Shown here: positions 15,779 through 25,224 of the stretch, one piece after another
Position numbering within the stretch: position 1 is the stretch's first letter
Layout: every line of letters begins with the position of its first letter
Assembly (NCBI GenBank): GCA_026391355.1
Contig: JAPLDH010000058.1
Location: forward strand, 1-57,138
Reading direction: 5' to 3'
Length of the DNA: 57,138 bases
From: Bacteroidota bacterium
GTDB lineage: Bacteria; Bacteroidota; Bacteroidia; Bacteroidales; FEN-979
Notes under the pieces: generated by a model
What the model was told of the DNA's origin: nothing
Seen by the model: the letters and a program-made list of their open reading frames with translations, nothing else
Database searches by the model: none
Program-made: the position numbers and the translations under genes

Positions 15779-17281
15779 TTAGAATTTGGCCTGGATGCGC
15801 AAAGTTAGCGTATTTTGCTTCAAAACATTGCTGTAATCATATGTTGCTGTTTTACCACCATTAATACTATAGGATGAGGTAACCTTACCGGCGGCAGCCT
15901 TTTCATTCATTGGAATGTCGTAATCGAGGGATATTTTGATATTATCATCGAAATAATAACTCCAGCACAGGGAAACCTGGCTATAAGCAAGATCCGACAA
16001 ACCACTGGTAACAGAATTATTGACAACAGTTTTATTTACAACCTTTGTAATGAGATTACTACCTGCGCCAATCGTTTTGGTATCGGTAGTTGTGGCCGGA
16101 GATGCTTTATAACCTTTCACACCTATGTCACTACCTGCCAGTTTGGTATTGGGATCGTAGGCATCATAACGAATTGTAAACTGGTTTCTTTTACCTATGT
16201 TTTTCACAAGGTAAACATAAAAACCGCTGAAATTACGGTTGATATTCGGACGAATGTTCGTCGTTTTTGTTGTAGTAGTAGTAACAGTGAGTGTATCATT
16301 CGTCTTATTGAAAGTATTTGAGGTAGCAGTTGCTGTGGATGTACTGTTAAATCCGGGAAAAGCATTCATACCCATGATATATTCACCTTTTATGACCATA
16401 CCGCCGAGCAGATCAGCATATAACTGAGCTTCAATACCCACCCAGTTGCGGTTCAGTGCATCGCCTATCTTGATGGCTTTGTCTTTTGTATAATCTGATT
16501 TTAAAACAGTATCTGTTGTAGCTTTAAGGAAGCCATAATAACCGTGAGCTCCGATTGTCAATCCTCCGAATTTACCCAATTTGAACATGTAAGTTATCCG
16601 TCCCATCAGATCCTTGTAGTTATCAAAATCTTTATTATCAGGGTTGATATTGGCGCCTGATGCATCAGCAATGGTAAGACCATCATTACCGTTAAACAAA
16701 GCGACCTGAACTTTCAGGGGAATACCTTTGGGGATAAATTCGAGTTTTGCGCCGATTGCATATTCTCCGGGATACAGGTTGGTAATGACTCTTGAGCGTT
16801 CCAATGCTTCAAGATCGCTGGAGGAGTATTCAACTTCATAATTCGGACGATTAAATTTTCCAACCCATAAAGAGAAGGACTTTAACCATGGCTCATTCAA
16901 TTTTGCATAAGCTTCTTTGATCACAAAATTACCGGGCTGGAAATCAGGTTGCAAACATAAAGCCACTCCATTGGTGGGTTCATATACCATCTTGAACCTT
17001 GCACGGCGAATTGTTAAATAATTGGATGGATAAGCGTTGGCAGCTTCGAAGTGTTGCCATTGTGCCTGAATGTATCCGGAAAATTTAATTTTGGTCAGTT
17101 TATCCAGACTGGCTTCAGCGGTAGCAATCCGTTCTTCGACTCCGGAGATCCGGTCTTTGATGGTGGTCACCTGTGGTGCCAGTGTATCTGTACCCGACTG
17201 GGCCAATACTGGTTTTGGGGTTGCCATTGCAACAAAAAGTCCAACGGCAAGAATAAACATAGGTAATCTGTTTCTTTTCAT
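15779..17281 (-). CDS. Outer-membrane phosphate-selective porin (OprP/OprO family)
   Basis: 500 residues. A signal peptide (about 1-28, ending VLAQS) is followed by a short coiled coil (ISGVEERIATAEASLDKL), as in trimeric OprP-type porins. Many amphipathic beta strands follow, ending in a C-terminal aromatic residue (LTLRIQAKF). IKFSGYIQAQWQHFEA opens the barrel. It would let phosphate cross the outer membrane under starvation. It is the first gene of the operon porin-pstS-pstC-pstA-pstB-phoU, and its promoter has a four-unit Pho box. Confidence 0.9.
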   Translation of the reverse strand: MKRNRLPMFILAVGLFVAMATPKPVLAQSGTDTLAPQVTTIKDRISGVEERIATAEASLDKLTKIKFSGYIQAQWQHFEAANAYPSNYLTIRRARFKMVYEPTNGVALCLQPDFQPGNFVIKEAYAKLNEPWLKSFSLWVGKFNRPNYEVEYSSSDLEALERSRVITNLYPGEYAIGAKLEFIPKGIPLKVQVALFNGNDGLTIADASGANINPDNKDFDNYKDLMGRITYMFKLGKFGGLTIGAHGYYGFLKATTDTVLKSDYTKDKAIKIGDALNRNWVGIEAQLYADLLGGMVIKGEYIMGMNAFPGFNSTSTATATSNTFNKTNDTLTVTTTTTKTTNIRPNINRNFSGFYVYLVKNIGKRNQFTIRYDAYDPNTKLAGSDIGVKGYKASPATTTDTKTIGAGSNLITKVVNKTVVNNSVTSGLSDLAYSQVSLCWSYYFDDNIKISLDYDIPMNEKAAAGKVTSSYSINGGKTATYDYSNVLKQNTLTLRIQAKF

Positions 17282-17304
17282 AGTTAATTTGAATTTTGTT
17301 TCGG

Positions 17305-17371
17305 CAAATGTAGATTTAAGCTAAATGAATGACGTTAATTCAGGATTAAGTTAATGTTAAATAATTGTTAA
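17305..17371 (-). promoter_or_regulatory. Pho box and promoter of the porin-pst operon
   Basis: Read on the minus strand, four hexamers repeat every 11 bp: TTAACA (17371-17366), TTAACA (17360-17355), TTAATC (17349-17344) and TTAACG (17338-17333). Exactly 20 bp downstream is TACATTTG (17312-17305), a perfect -7 element. No TTTG is present at -33, consistent with an activator-dependent promoter. The unit resembles the Bacillus subtilis PhoP box TT(A/C/T)A(C/T)A with 5-bp spacers. Confidence 0.8.
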
Positions 17372-17412
17372 GTAAACCGCATATAACACTGATAATAAGA
17401 CTCTTTTCCTGA

Positions 17413-18500
17413 TCATGCCATTTCCATTATGAAACATTCAAATGGTAACAGAATAAATTTATTGCTATTCATTATCTTTCTTGTGAAACGGTGTGTAGAA
17501 TACAAAAGATTTCCTTTCCCTTCTTTTTCAAGGTGAATCATCCTGGACTTATTTGAGAAATTTAATGCAACAAGAATCTTTTCATCCCCGAAAACCCTGT
17601 GGTAAGCAATTACATTATGATCTCCCTTTATGAAAGGGATCCATTCGCCCTGGTGCAAGGCTTTATACTTCCTTCTATGGCGGATAAGTGTTTCATAATG
17701 ATGATAGAGGGAGGTTGCGTCCTCTTTTTGGGTAACTACATTTATTTTAGAGTGATTTGTATTCACCGGTAGCCATGGTTTTCCTCTGGTAAAACCGGCT
17801 TCAGGTTCATCTGACCATTGCATCGGGGTCCTGGCTCTGTCCCTTCCCTTAAAAAAAGGCCAGAATTTCTTTCCCAAAGGATCCCTGATATCCTCTTTCT
17901 TAATATTTGTATTCCGCATTCCGATTTCTTCCCCGTAATAAATAAATGGAGTTCCTTTCACGGTCAGTAAAAATGCTGCTGCCACTTTGGTTTTTGCTTC
18001 CTTATTCCTGCGAAGTCTGAACCTGCATCATATTCCCAGCTACTGCCGCCATAAAACGACTTCCAGTTATTGGGTGGTCCTCCGAACCGTCCCTCCCTCC
18101 ATATATACCAATCATGTTTCGGGTTATCTTTTGAGGATCTTGATTCAAGGAACCAGCGATGGGTGTCGGAGGTGTGATTTGTCACCATATCCATGATAAC
18201 CCTGATACCAAGAAGATGGACTTCTTCCAATAATTTTTTCAGATCATCAAGTGTTCCGAAAACAGGATCTATCTGACGATAATCAGATACATCATACCCG
18301 AAATCCAGCATCGGCGACTTGTAAACAGGAGACAACCAGATCGCATCCACTCCCAATTGGGACAGGTAATCAAGTTTTGCGATAATACCCGGAATATCGC
18401 CTATACCGTCATCATTGGAATCGAAGAAACTTCTCGGGTAAATGTGATAAATAACTCCATGTTTCCACCAAACCCATTCAGGATTTCCAGGCTGATCCAT
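17413..18500 (-). pseudogene. GH13 alpha-glucosidase broken by an internal deletion
   Basis: Two overlapping frames make up the ends of one GH13 enzyme. The N-terminal part (18500-17964) has WWKHGVIYHIYPRSFFDSND, the substrate tunnel start and conserved region I (DMVTNH), then ends soon after GGSSWEYDAG. The C-terminal part (17985-17413) begins at about KVAAAFLLTVKGTPFIYYGE and runs through the C-terminal beta domain. Roughly 180 residues between them are missing, including regions II-IV with the nucleophile Asp, the acid/base Glu and the transition-state Asp. The reading frame also shifts at the junction (about 18000-18035), so no active enzyme can be made. It is the last gene of the minus-strand glycosyltransferase operon. 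Confidence 0.85.
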
Positions 18501-18502
18501 CT

Positions 18503-20178
18503 TTAAGCAGATCGTTGGGATAACCCGATATCGGCAATGAACCGGGTAATTATCTCATCCTTATTATATTCTGCAGAACGGATAAGGGCTGCTTTCTTTA
18601 AAGAAGTTCGAACACGGATATCACTGAAATAATCAACAATACACCCGATCATCTCATCAACAGTGGAAACAAGGTAACCGTTATTTTCATCCTGGATAAT
18701 ATCCTTAGGACCCTTTGTCTTATATGCCAGCATGGGTAAACCACAACTCAGTGATTCAAGCACAACACAGCTGAATGTATCAAATTTCGAAGGTAAGATC
18801 AATAAATCAGCAGCAGAATAGACCTTTGGAAGTAATTCATGATTGACCCATCCCAAATAGTACGTTTATTTATTTCATCATGTATGTCCTTGAGCACCAT
18901 AGAAACCCCGTTTCTGTCTTCAAAGGTGTCGGTAAGCCATAATGCCCTCCTGGGATGTTCAAGATGACCTAATTTCTCTGCAAAGGTTTGAAGCAGCGGT
19001 CGTGCATTGTAAAGTACGCGGGCGCTTGTAAAATGAGCAGCAAGGATCAGCGCTGAGGCAAGAAAGGGAAATGGAAGTCCGTCCAGGATTTTTGGAATAT
19101 CCGGGTGAAGATGACTGTTATTGTCATCCATATATGCCCGAAATTCACTGGGTAGTTCGAAATTTGCAATAAGTTCATTAAAATCAAGATCAGTTATGTT
19201 TTTCTCCCTGGTGAAGTTCTCTATTTTAATTTTTAACCGGTTGAAAAGAATTTTATTAAGTTCCGAATTTATTGAGAAAATTGATTTTCCATAGATTTCG
19301 ACCATCTTCTCCGAGTCGTTCTGCTTTGTCTCAGCAATCTTTACTGCATCTGAAAATACAGGTTTGTAAACCCTGGGAATAAACCATTTCTTTGTAAATG
19401 CCGGAGTTTTTCCGATAAGGCATTGATGAAACAGTTCGATGAAACGCATCGTAACTTTATGTTGCCGGAGTTCGGCAAAACCATTGGAAACCAACAAAGC
19501 AATGATCTTATCATTACTTGTTCCCTTGTGTAATAAAATCCTTAACAAACCCGGATCAGTACCATTAAGGGCTATCTGGCAAACATAATCAAGAAAAGCA
19601 ATGGTAAGCTTTTCACTGTTCTGGTGAGAACCAAATGGAGCAGTTCTGCCCATCCTGATTGCTTCCAGTGCAAGCTCCGAGGCTGGTTTGTCATGCAGTT
19701 TTTGCTTAAGGTCAGGAATATGCAAATAAGTACCAGTAAGACCTGAAAAAATGCCCATGTGACTGTCGGATCCTCCGGTCCTCGATTTTTTATACGGATC
19801 CCTGCAATAATGATCAGGATTAATTCCGGTTCTTGCAGCAATCTGGTCTATTTTTTCAGGAGTCAGGCTATCAATCCATAGTTTTACCAACATATTCTGC
19901 CATGTATCCCGCTGCCCGTTCAATACCTCGAAACGTTCAAAGATCAATGACATCTTATCATAAAAGTCAAAAGGAGGAATACCTTTCGGACTATAATGGT
20001 AAAGCGGATGAGCCCATATCGTCGGTAAATTGAATTCCTTTGTATATTCCTGAAATATATATATATTTTTCCGTAATTTCTTCAGCATCTTCTCCTGCTC
20101 CTCATCGAAGCCATAAGTCAGCACATGAATGCCTATATTATAATCAGGAACTGTGCAACTGAACTCAGCGCCAACCAA
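18503..20178 (-). pseudogene. PHP-domain / GT4 glycosyltransferase fusion, deleted and frameshifted
   Basis: The upstream frame (20178-18799) starts in the middle of a PHP phosphoesterase domain (VGAEFSC, then WAHPLYHY and GGSDSHMG, which keep metal-binding His and Asp residues). The N-terminal His-x-His part is missing. A helical middle region follows, then the start of a GT4 domain (LWLTDTFEDRNGVSMVLKDI). That frame breaks off near 18860, and a second frame (18856-18503) supplies the GT4 C-terminus (LGWVNHELLPKVYSAADLLI, then DTFSCVVLESLSCGLPML). An estimated 150-200 residues of the GT4 fold are absent. The gene begins about 20 bp after the stop of the intact glycosyltransferase, leaving no room for the lost N-terminus. 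Confidence 0.8.
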
Positions 20179-20198
20179 TATAGTTATATTTTTGCAAT

Positions 20199-21440
20199 TT
20201 AGTGATACATCAAATCAAGCTTATTGGGTATCAATTCATTCAATGAGATATTGTTCAATGTCCTTGAATGCTTATGAAGTTTTATTATATCTGAATATTT
20301 CTCAAAAACATTATCCACAATGTCTTCCCAATTCCTGTATATTGATTTCCTTGCTTCTTTTCCGGCTTTCTGTATTGTTTCAGGGTACCGCATTAATCCT
20401 GATATGGTGTTTGCAAGGGATTGTTTCGTATTGTCTATTAGAAAACCATTGACGGTGTCGAGGATCCCTTCAGCGGAGGAACTGTTCCTGACAACGATCG
20501 ATGGAACATCATAAGCTGCGGCTTCCTGCAGTACCAGGGGAGAGTTATCATATATTGAAGGAAACAGGAAGAGATCCGAACAAGCATAAAGATATTCAAG
20601 TTCTTTTCGGTCGGTGACAACACCCATAAAAGTTACCTCATTCGATAGTTTGTATTGCCTTATCAGTTTCTTCATATCTTTTTCAGCATATCCTTCTCCG
20701 GCAAAAACCATTTTAAAAGATTTCCCTTCATCCCGCAATATCTTCAGGGCTTCAATTATCATCCTTACATTTTTTTCCCAACGATGCTGACCAACAAACA
20801 ACATGATGAAATCATCACTACTTGCACCGATTGCTTCCAGTCCTTTTTTCCGGTATTTAAGCCATTTTGACTTATCCGGAATTTCCAGGTCAGTGCCATT
20901 GGGCATAATATCATACGATCCTTTAAAACCATAATCCTTCAAAGTTTCACCGGTAGCTTTGTTCGGTACCCAGACATAATCCGCCGCGTTGTAAAATTCG
21001 AGGGAAAAGTGGGTCAGAACATCAACAAATGTTGACGAATTTAAAACTCTTTTAAAATCTTCCTTGTATTTGGTATGAAAAGTTGCGACCAATGGAACAT
21101 CAAGTTTCTTAGCCAGTTTGACTGCTATCTGACCACTTAAAAAAGGACAATGGGCATGAATAATATCAAACCGTTCCTCCTTTAACTTTTTCTGGAATTT
21201 TATATCAATCAACGGAACTCCAATCCGGTAAGGATGCATCCCGGGTAAAAGTACTGATTTAAAACGGAATACTTTATAATCGACATGGTCTTTAAAATCC
21301 TTTACCTTTGGGGCAACCATGTATGATTGTCCGTACTTCTTGTTTAACCAGTAAGCGTAATTGTGAGCCGTCATTCCAACCCCATCCATAATGGGAAAGT
21401 ACGAATCACTCAATTGGCATGTAACCATTTTATGGATCAT
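20199..21440 (-). CDS. GT4-family glycosyltransferase, probable glycolipid synthase
   Basis: 413 residues with two Rossmann-like domains. N-terminal SDSYFPIMDGVGMTAHNYA and DIIHAHCPFLSGQIAVKLAK form the acceptor domain, with FHTKYKEDFKR and PNGTDLEI at the domain junction. The C-terminal domain has MLFVGQHRWEKNVRMIIEAL and the E-x7-E nucleotide-sugar motif region FLFPSIYDNSPLVLQEAAAY. It resembles diacylglycerol glucosyltransferases and related GT4 enzymes. A four-unit Pho box upstream places it in the phosphate-starvation response, where such enzymes replace phospholipids with glycolipids. Substrate is inferred, not shown. It is the first gene of an operon whose next two genes are damaged. 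An in-frame ATG four codons downstream (21428, MVTCQLSD) is an alternative start. Confidence 0.82.
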   Translation of the reverse strand: MIHKMVTCQLSDSYFPIMDGVGMTAHNYAYWLNKKYGQSYMVAPKVKDFKDHVDYKVFRFKSVLLPGMHPYRIGVPLIDIKFQKKLKEERFDIIHAHCPFLSGQIAVKLAKKLDVPLVATFHTKYKEDFKRVLNSSTFVDVLTHFSLEFYNAADYVWVPNKATGETLKDYGFKGSYDIMPNGTDLEIPDKSKWLKYRKKGLEAIGASSDDFIMLFVGQHRWEKNVRMIIEALKILRDEGKSFKMVFAGEGYAEKDMKKLIRQYKLSNEVTFMGVVTDRKELEYLYACSDLFLFPSIYDNSPLVLQEAAAYDVPSIVVRNSSSAEGILDTVNGFLIDNTKQSLANTISGLMRYPETIQKAGKEARKSIYRNWEDIVDNVFEKYSDIIKLHKHSRTLNNISLNELIPNKLDLMYH

Positions 21441-21463
21441 TTTTAGTTATCCTTGACCCGTCA

Positions 21464-21530
21464 CAAAAGTAGATGTATTAAAATCTGAAGGAATTAATGT
21501 AATGTTACATTACCATTAACTTTCTGTTAA
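21464..21530 (-). promoter_or_regulatory. Pho box and promoter of the glycosyltransferase operon
   Basis: On the minus strand, four hexamers repeat every 11 bp: TTAACA (21530-21525), TTAATG (21519-21514), GTAACA (21508-21503) and TTAATT (21497-21492). Exactly 20 bp downstream lies TACTTTTG (21471-21464), a perfect -7 element. The geometry is identical to the porin promoter. Confidence 0.78.
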
Positions 21531-21556
21531 TAATAAATCAAAACTGTCATAAGTGT

Positions 21557-21588
21557 TTTGGTTTATTCCAAAGAAAGTTCTATTTTTG
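21557..21588 (+). promoter_or_regulatory. Promoter of secDF
   Basis: TTTG (21557-21560), 20 bp, TATTTTTG (21581-21588) fit the Bacteroidota -33/-7 consensus. The start codon follows at 21642. It is divergent from the Pho-controlled glycosyltransferase promoter. Confidence 0.7.
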
Positions 21589-21641
21589 CACCCTCCAAAA
21601 ATCAGGCATACGTATAATTATAAGGTTAAAATCATTATCTC

Positions 21642-24600
21642 ATGCAGAATAAAGGCGTAGTTAAATTTTTTGCGATCATATTTGCTTTGGTCTGTCTTTT
21701 CCAGCTTTCCTTCACACTCGTCAGCACAATCATGTCGGGAAAAGCCAATACCTATTCAACCGGTCCTAAGGTGATGGAACAAGCCCGCCAACTGGCTAAA
21801 AGCAACCCGGCCAAACTGGAACTTATCTTTGATTCGCTGAGTAAGGCACGGCTTGAATATTTCAACGATTCAATGTCGAGTGTATCGGTTTATAATATCC
21901 TGTTAAAAAAATATACACTGAAGGATATCAGGGAACGCGAGATCAACCTTGGCCTTGACTTAAAAGGCGGGATGAACGTTACGATGGAAGTTTCTGTACC
22001 CGATATTATCCACGCACTGTCAGGCTACAGCAAGGATCCTGTTTTTAACAAAGCATTGCAAAAAGCAATAGAAAAGGAAAAAACAAGTACTGCCGATTTT
22101 GTTGACCTTTTTGCCGCGGCCTTTAAAGAAACCGACCCGAACGCAAAACTGGCCGCCATTTTCAATACTGTTGAACTGAAAGACAAGGTCAACTATAACT
22201 CAACCAACGAGCAAGTGATCACTGTCATCAGGGAAGAAGCAAATGCTGCCATTGACCGTACTTTCAATATTCTCCGCTCCCGTATCGACCGTTTTGGTGT
22301 AACACAGCCCAATATTCAACGTCTTCAGACTGCCGGCAGGATCCTGATCGAATTACCGGGGATCAAAGAACCAGAACGTGTAAGAAAACTCCTGCAGGGT
22401 ACTGCCCGCCTGGAATTTTGGGAAACCTACCAGTTCCCTGATCTCTCTTCTTTTTTCCTGGAGTCGAATAAAAAGCTTGCTTCCATATTAACTGCAGGCG
22501 GCGATACAATTAAAGGTGATTCTACAAAGGTGATGGATACCGCAAACCTTGCCAAATCTCCGGCTACTAAAGAAACTTTAGCAGAAAAGAAAGGTAAAAA
22601 AGAAAAAGCAGGGAAGAATCCCAAAGAAACTGCTGCTCCCGAAAAAAAGACCGCTAAAAAAGATACTGCAAAATCTTCAAATGCGCTGCTTAACCAATTA
22701 GGAAAAGACACCACAAAAAAAGGTGAAGCAAGTAAGAATGAGCAGACTTTCCAGGATTATGCCAAAAAGAATCCCCTGACTGCTTACCTTCACCTGGCCA
22801 TTTACCAGACAAAAGACGGAAAATACGAAGCAGGCAAGGGTGCAACCGTAGGAAGTTCCTATATCAAAGATACTTCACGGGTCAATCATATGTTGAAACT
22901 CGTGAAGAACATGTTCCCGCGCGACATGAAGCTTTCCTGGACAGTAAAACCAAGAACAGAGACTCCGGATGTCCTTGAACTGAATGCATTGAAAGTTACT
23001 TCCCGTGATGGTTCTCCTTCTCTTGGCGGAGATGTGATCACCAATGCACGTCAGGATTATGACCAGAATGGAAAAGTTGAAGTTGCCATGTCGATGAATT
23101 CGGAAGGTGCCAGGGTCTGGAAAAGACTGACCGGCGACAATGTCGGAAAACAGATTGCCATTGTTCTTGACGGCTATGTTTATTCGGCGCCGAATGTATT
23201 GGGTGAGATCCCAAACGGAACATCTTCTATCACCGGTAACTTTACTGTTGAAGAAGCACAGGACCTTGCCAATATCCTGAAGGCCGGCAAACTCCCGGCT
23301 CCGGCAAGGATCGTGGCTGAAGAAGTCGTAGGACCTTCCCTTGGACAGGAATCCATTAACGCCGGTTTGATCTCCTTTATCATTGCTTTCATCGGTGTGC
23401 TTTTATATATGTCACTCTATTACAACGGTGCAGGTCATGTTGCAGATATCGCTTTGTTTGCAAACGTCTTCTTCCTGTTTGGTGTGCTTGCTTCGATAGG
23501 GGCAGTTCTTACACTTCCAGGTATCGCCGGTGTTGTGCTGACCCTTGCCATGGCAGTCGACTCAAACGTTATCATCTACGAACGAATGCGGGAAGAAATC
23601 CGGGCGGGGAAAGGTCTCCGGCTTGTCGTCAAGGACGGGTTCCACCATGCGTTATCAGCCATCATCGACGGACACGTTACCACGATCCTTACCGGGATTG
23701 TACTTTATATTTTCGGATCAGGAGCTGTTCAGGGTTTTGCTACAACCCTCGTTATCGGTCTTCTCTTATCCCTTTTCTCATCTATCTTTATTGCCCGTCT
23801 CTGTTTCGAATTTATGCTCGACAGAAACATGAACATTACCGTTGGAAACCGTTATACCATCAATGCTTTTCAGAATACCCACATTGATTTCATAGGCCTG
23901 AGAAAGAAGATGTATATCCTTTCCTTGTGTATTATTATCCCCGGTGTCATCAGTATTTTTATCAGGGGTTTGGATCCGGGACTTGACTTCACGGGAGGAA
24001 GAAGCTATATCGTTCGTTTCGATCAGAATATACCTACCAATGGTTTACGTGAATCCTTACGGAAAGAAATGGGCGAATCTCCTGAAGTAAAAACATTCGG
24101 CCCAAAAAACCAGGTGAAGATCACCACAAAATACCTGATCAACGACCGTACGCCTAAAGCTGATTCACTAGTAAATGTAAAATTGTTTCAGGGTATTAAA
24201 GCTTTCTATAAATCTGCAATTACTTACGAGCAGTTCAAATCCAATGATGCCAAGAAGATCATGGGAGAACTCAGTTCTCAAAGGGTTGACCCGACTATCT
24301 CTTACAGGTTGATACAACAGGCATTCTTAGCCGTGTTATTTGCACTGATCATCATCTTTATTTACATTGCCATCCGTTTCAAAAACTGGCAATATGGTCT
24401 TGGAGGTGTGATCTCGCTGTTCCATGACACCCTCGTTATTATTACGGCTTTTACATTATTATGGGGATTCCTGCCATTCAGTCTTGAAGTTGACCAGTCG
24501 TTCATTGCTGCTTTGCTCACAATCATCGGGTATTCCATCATGGATACGGTTATTATCTTCGACAGGATCCGTGAATATTCGAAACTATATCCGAAAAGGG

Positions 24601-24860
24601 ATCTTGCAAATAACATCAACGCCGCAATCAACAGCACCCTTGGCCGAACCATCAATACCTCCGGTATCACATTGGTCACCATGGTTGTTATCTTCATCTT
24701 CGGTGGAGAAGTACTGAGAGGTTTTATGTTTGCCTTGATCATCGGTGTTATTTCCGGAACCTATTCATCTGTTTTCAATGCAACGCCAATTGCCTATGAT
24801 GTGATCATGTGGCAGCGCCGCAGGAAAGAAAAGAAGGAACTCTCCTCAAAAGCGAGATAA
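21642..24860 (+). CDS. secDF: Fused protein translocase subunit SecDF
   Basis: 1072 residues. The SecD half has TM1 (about 7-30), the D1 motif LGLDLKGGMNV (about residues 108-118), a large periplasmic domain and five further helices around VVGPSLGQESINAGLISFII and AMAVDSNVIIYERMREE. The SecF half starts near residue 750 (MYILSLCIIIPGVISIFIRG, then LDFTGGRSYIVRF) and has its own six helices, ending with a basic tail. SecDF uses the proton gradient to pull secreted proteins across the membrane. Fusion of the two is usual in Bacteroidota. A lysine/alanine-rich insert (about residues 310-365) sits in the SecD periplasmic region and looks disordered. Confidence 0.97.
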   Translation: MQNKGVVKFFAIIFALVCLFQLSFTLVSTIMSGKANTYSTGPKVMEQARQLAKSNPAKLELIFDSLSKARLEYFNDSMSSVSVYNILLKKYTLKDIREREINLGLDLKGGMNVTMEVSVPDIIHALSGYSKDPVFNKALQKAIEKEKTSTADFVDLFAAAFKETDPNAKLAAIFNTVELKDKVNYNSTNEQVITVIREEANAAIDRTFNILRSRIDRFGVTQPNIQRLQTAGRILIELPGIKEPERVRKLLQGTARLEFWETYQFPDLSSFFLESNKKLASILTAGGDTIKGDSTKVMDTANLAKSPATKETLAEKKGKKEKAGKNPKETAAPEKKTAKKDTAKSSNALLNQLGKDTTKKGEASKNEQTFQDYAKKNPLTAYLHLAIYQTKDGKYEAGKGATVGSSYIKDTSRVNHMLKLVKNMFPRDMKLSWTVKPRTETPDVLELNALKVTSRDGSPSLGGDVITNARQDYDQNGKVEVAMSMNSEGARVWKRLTGDNVGKQIAIVLDGYVYSAPNVLGEIPNGTSSITGNFTVEEAQDLANILKAGKLPAPARIVAEEVVGPSLGQESINAGLISFIIAFIGVLLYMSLYYNGAGHVADIALFANVFFLFGVLASIGAVLTLPGIAGVVLTLAMAVDSNVIIYERMREEIRAGKGLRLVVKDGFHHALSAIIDGHVTTILTGIVLYIFGSGAVQGFATTLVIGLLLSLFSSIFIARLCFEFMLDRNMNITVGNRYTINAFQNTHIDFIGLRKKMYILSLCIIIPGVISIFIRGLDPGLDFTGGRSYIVRFDQNIPTNGLRESLRKEMGESPEVKTFGPKNQVKITTKYLINDRTPKADSLVNVKLFQGIKAFYKSAITYEQFKSNDAKKIMGELSSQRVDPTISYRLIQQAFLAVLFALIIIFIYIAIRFKNWQYGLGGVISLFHDTLVIITAFTLLWGFLPFSLEVDQSFIAALLTIIGYSIMDTVIIFDRIREYSKLYPKRDLANNINAAINSTLGRTINTSGITLVTMVVIFIFGGEVLRGFMFALIIGVISGTYSSVFNATPIAYDVIMWQRRRKEKKELSSKAR

Positions 24861-24936
24861 CATACAGTTGACATTTAGACATTTGAATGTTTACAATCTT
24901 TATAAGCAAAAGATAAAGGTCATTAAAAAATAATTT

Positions 24937-25224
24937 TTACCCAGTCCCCGATGGGGGTTGAGGTGATAAAATTAAAAACTGCCTCATGCTTTCCGCTATC
25001 CTGTTCAATGTTTCTTCATCAAAATCAAACCGGTAGAATATCTTAAATAGTTCTATTTGTAATTCATTTTTATTCAGTTCAGGTCGTTTCGCTAATATCT
25101 GATTCTGAATAATCTTTCTGGACAATTCAGTCATTTCAAATAATCCCTCAAGCCTCTCTTTCAGGGGTTTAGCATAAATTATTTCAAACTGTTTCTGCAA
25201 AACATATCCGGGGGTATCATCCAT
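24937..25224 (-). CDS. Unknown 95-aa protein coupled to a nucleotidyltransferase gene
   Basis: Taking the ATG at 25224 (MDDTPGYVLQKQFEIIYAKP) the protein has 95 residues; the upstream start at 25260 would lie inside the neighbouring gene. It is helical and charged, with EMTELSRKIIQNQILAKRPE and FKIFYRFDFDEETLNRIAES. The start overlaps the end of the nucleotidyltransferase gene by 8 bp, so the two are translated together. No family was recognised; the arrangement suggests a partner protein. There is no signal peptide. Confidence 0.7.
   Translation of the reverse strand: MDDTPGYVLQKQFEIIYAKPLKERLEGLFEMTELSRKIIQNQILAKRPELNKNELQIELFKIFYRFDFDEETLNRIAESMRQFLILSPQPPSGTG

Noticed and set aside
22427-24742. 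Minus-strand ORFs of up to 126 codons within secDF
   Set aside because: They are antisense shadows of a conserved gene without features of their own.
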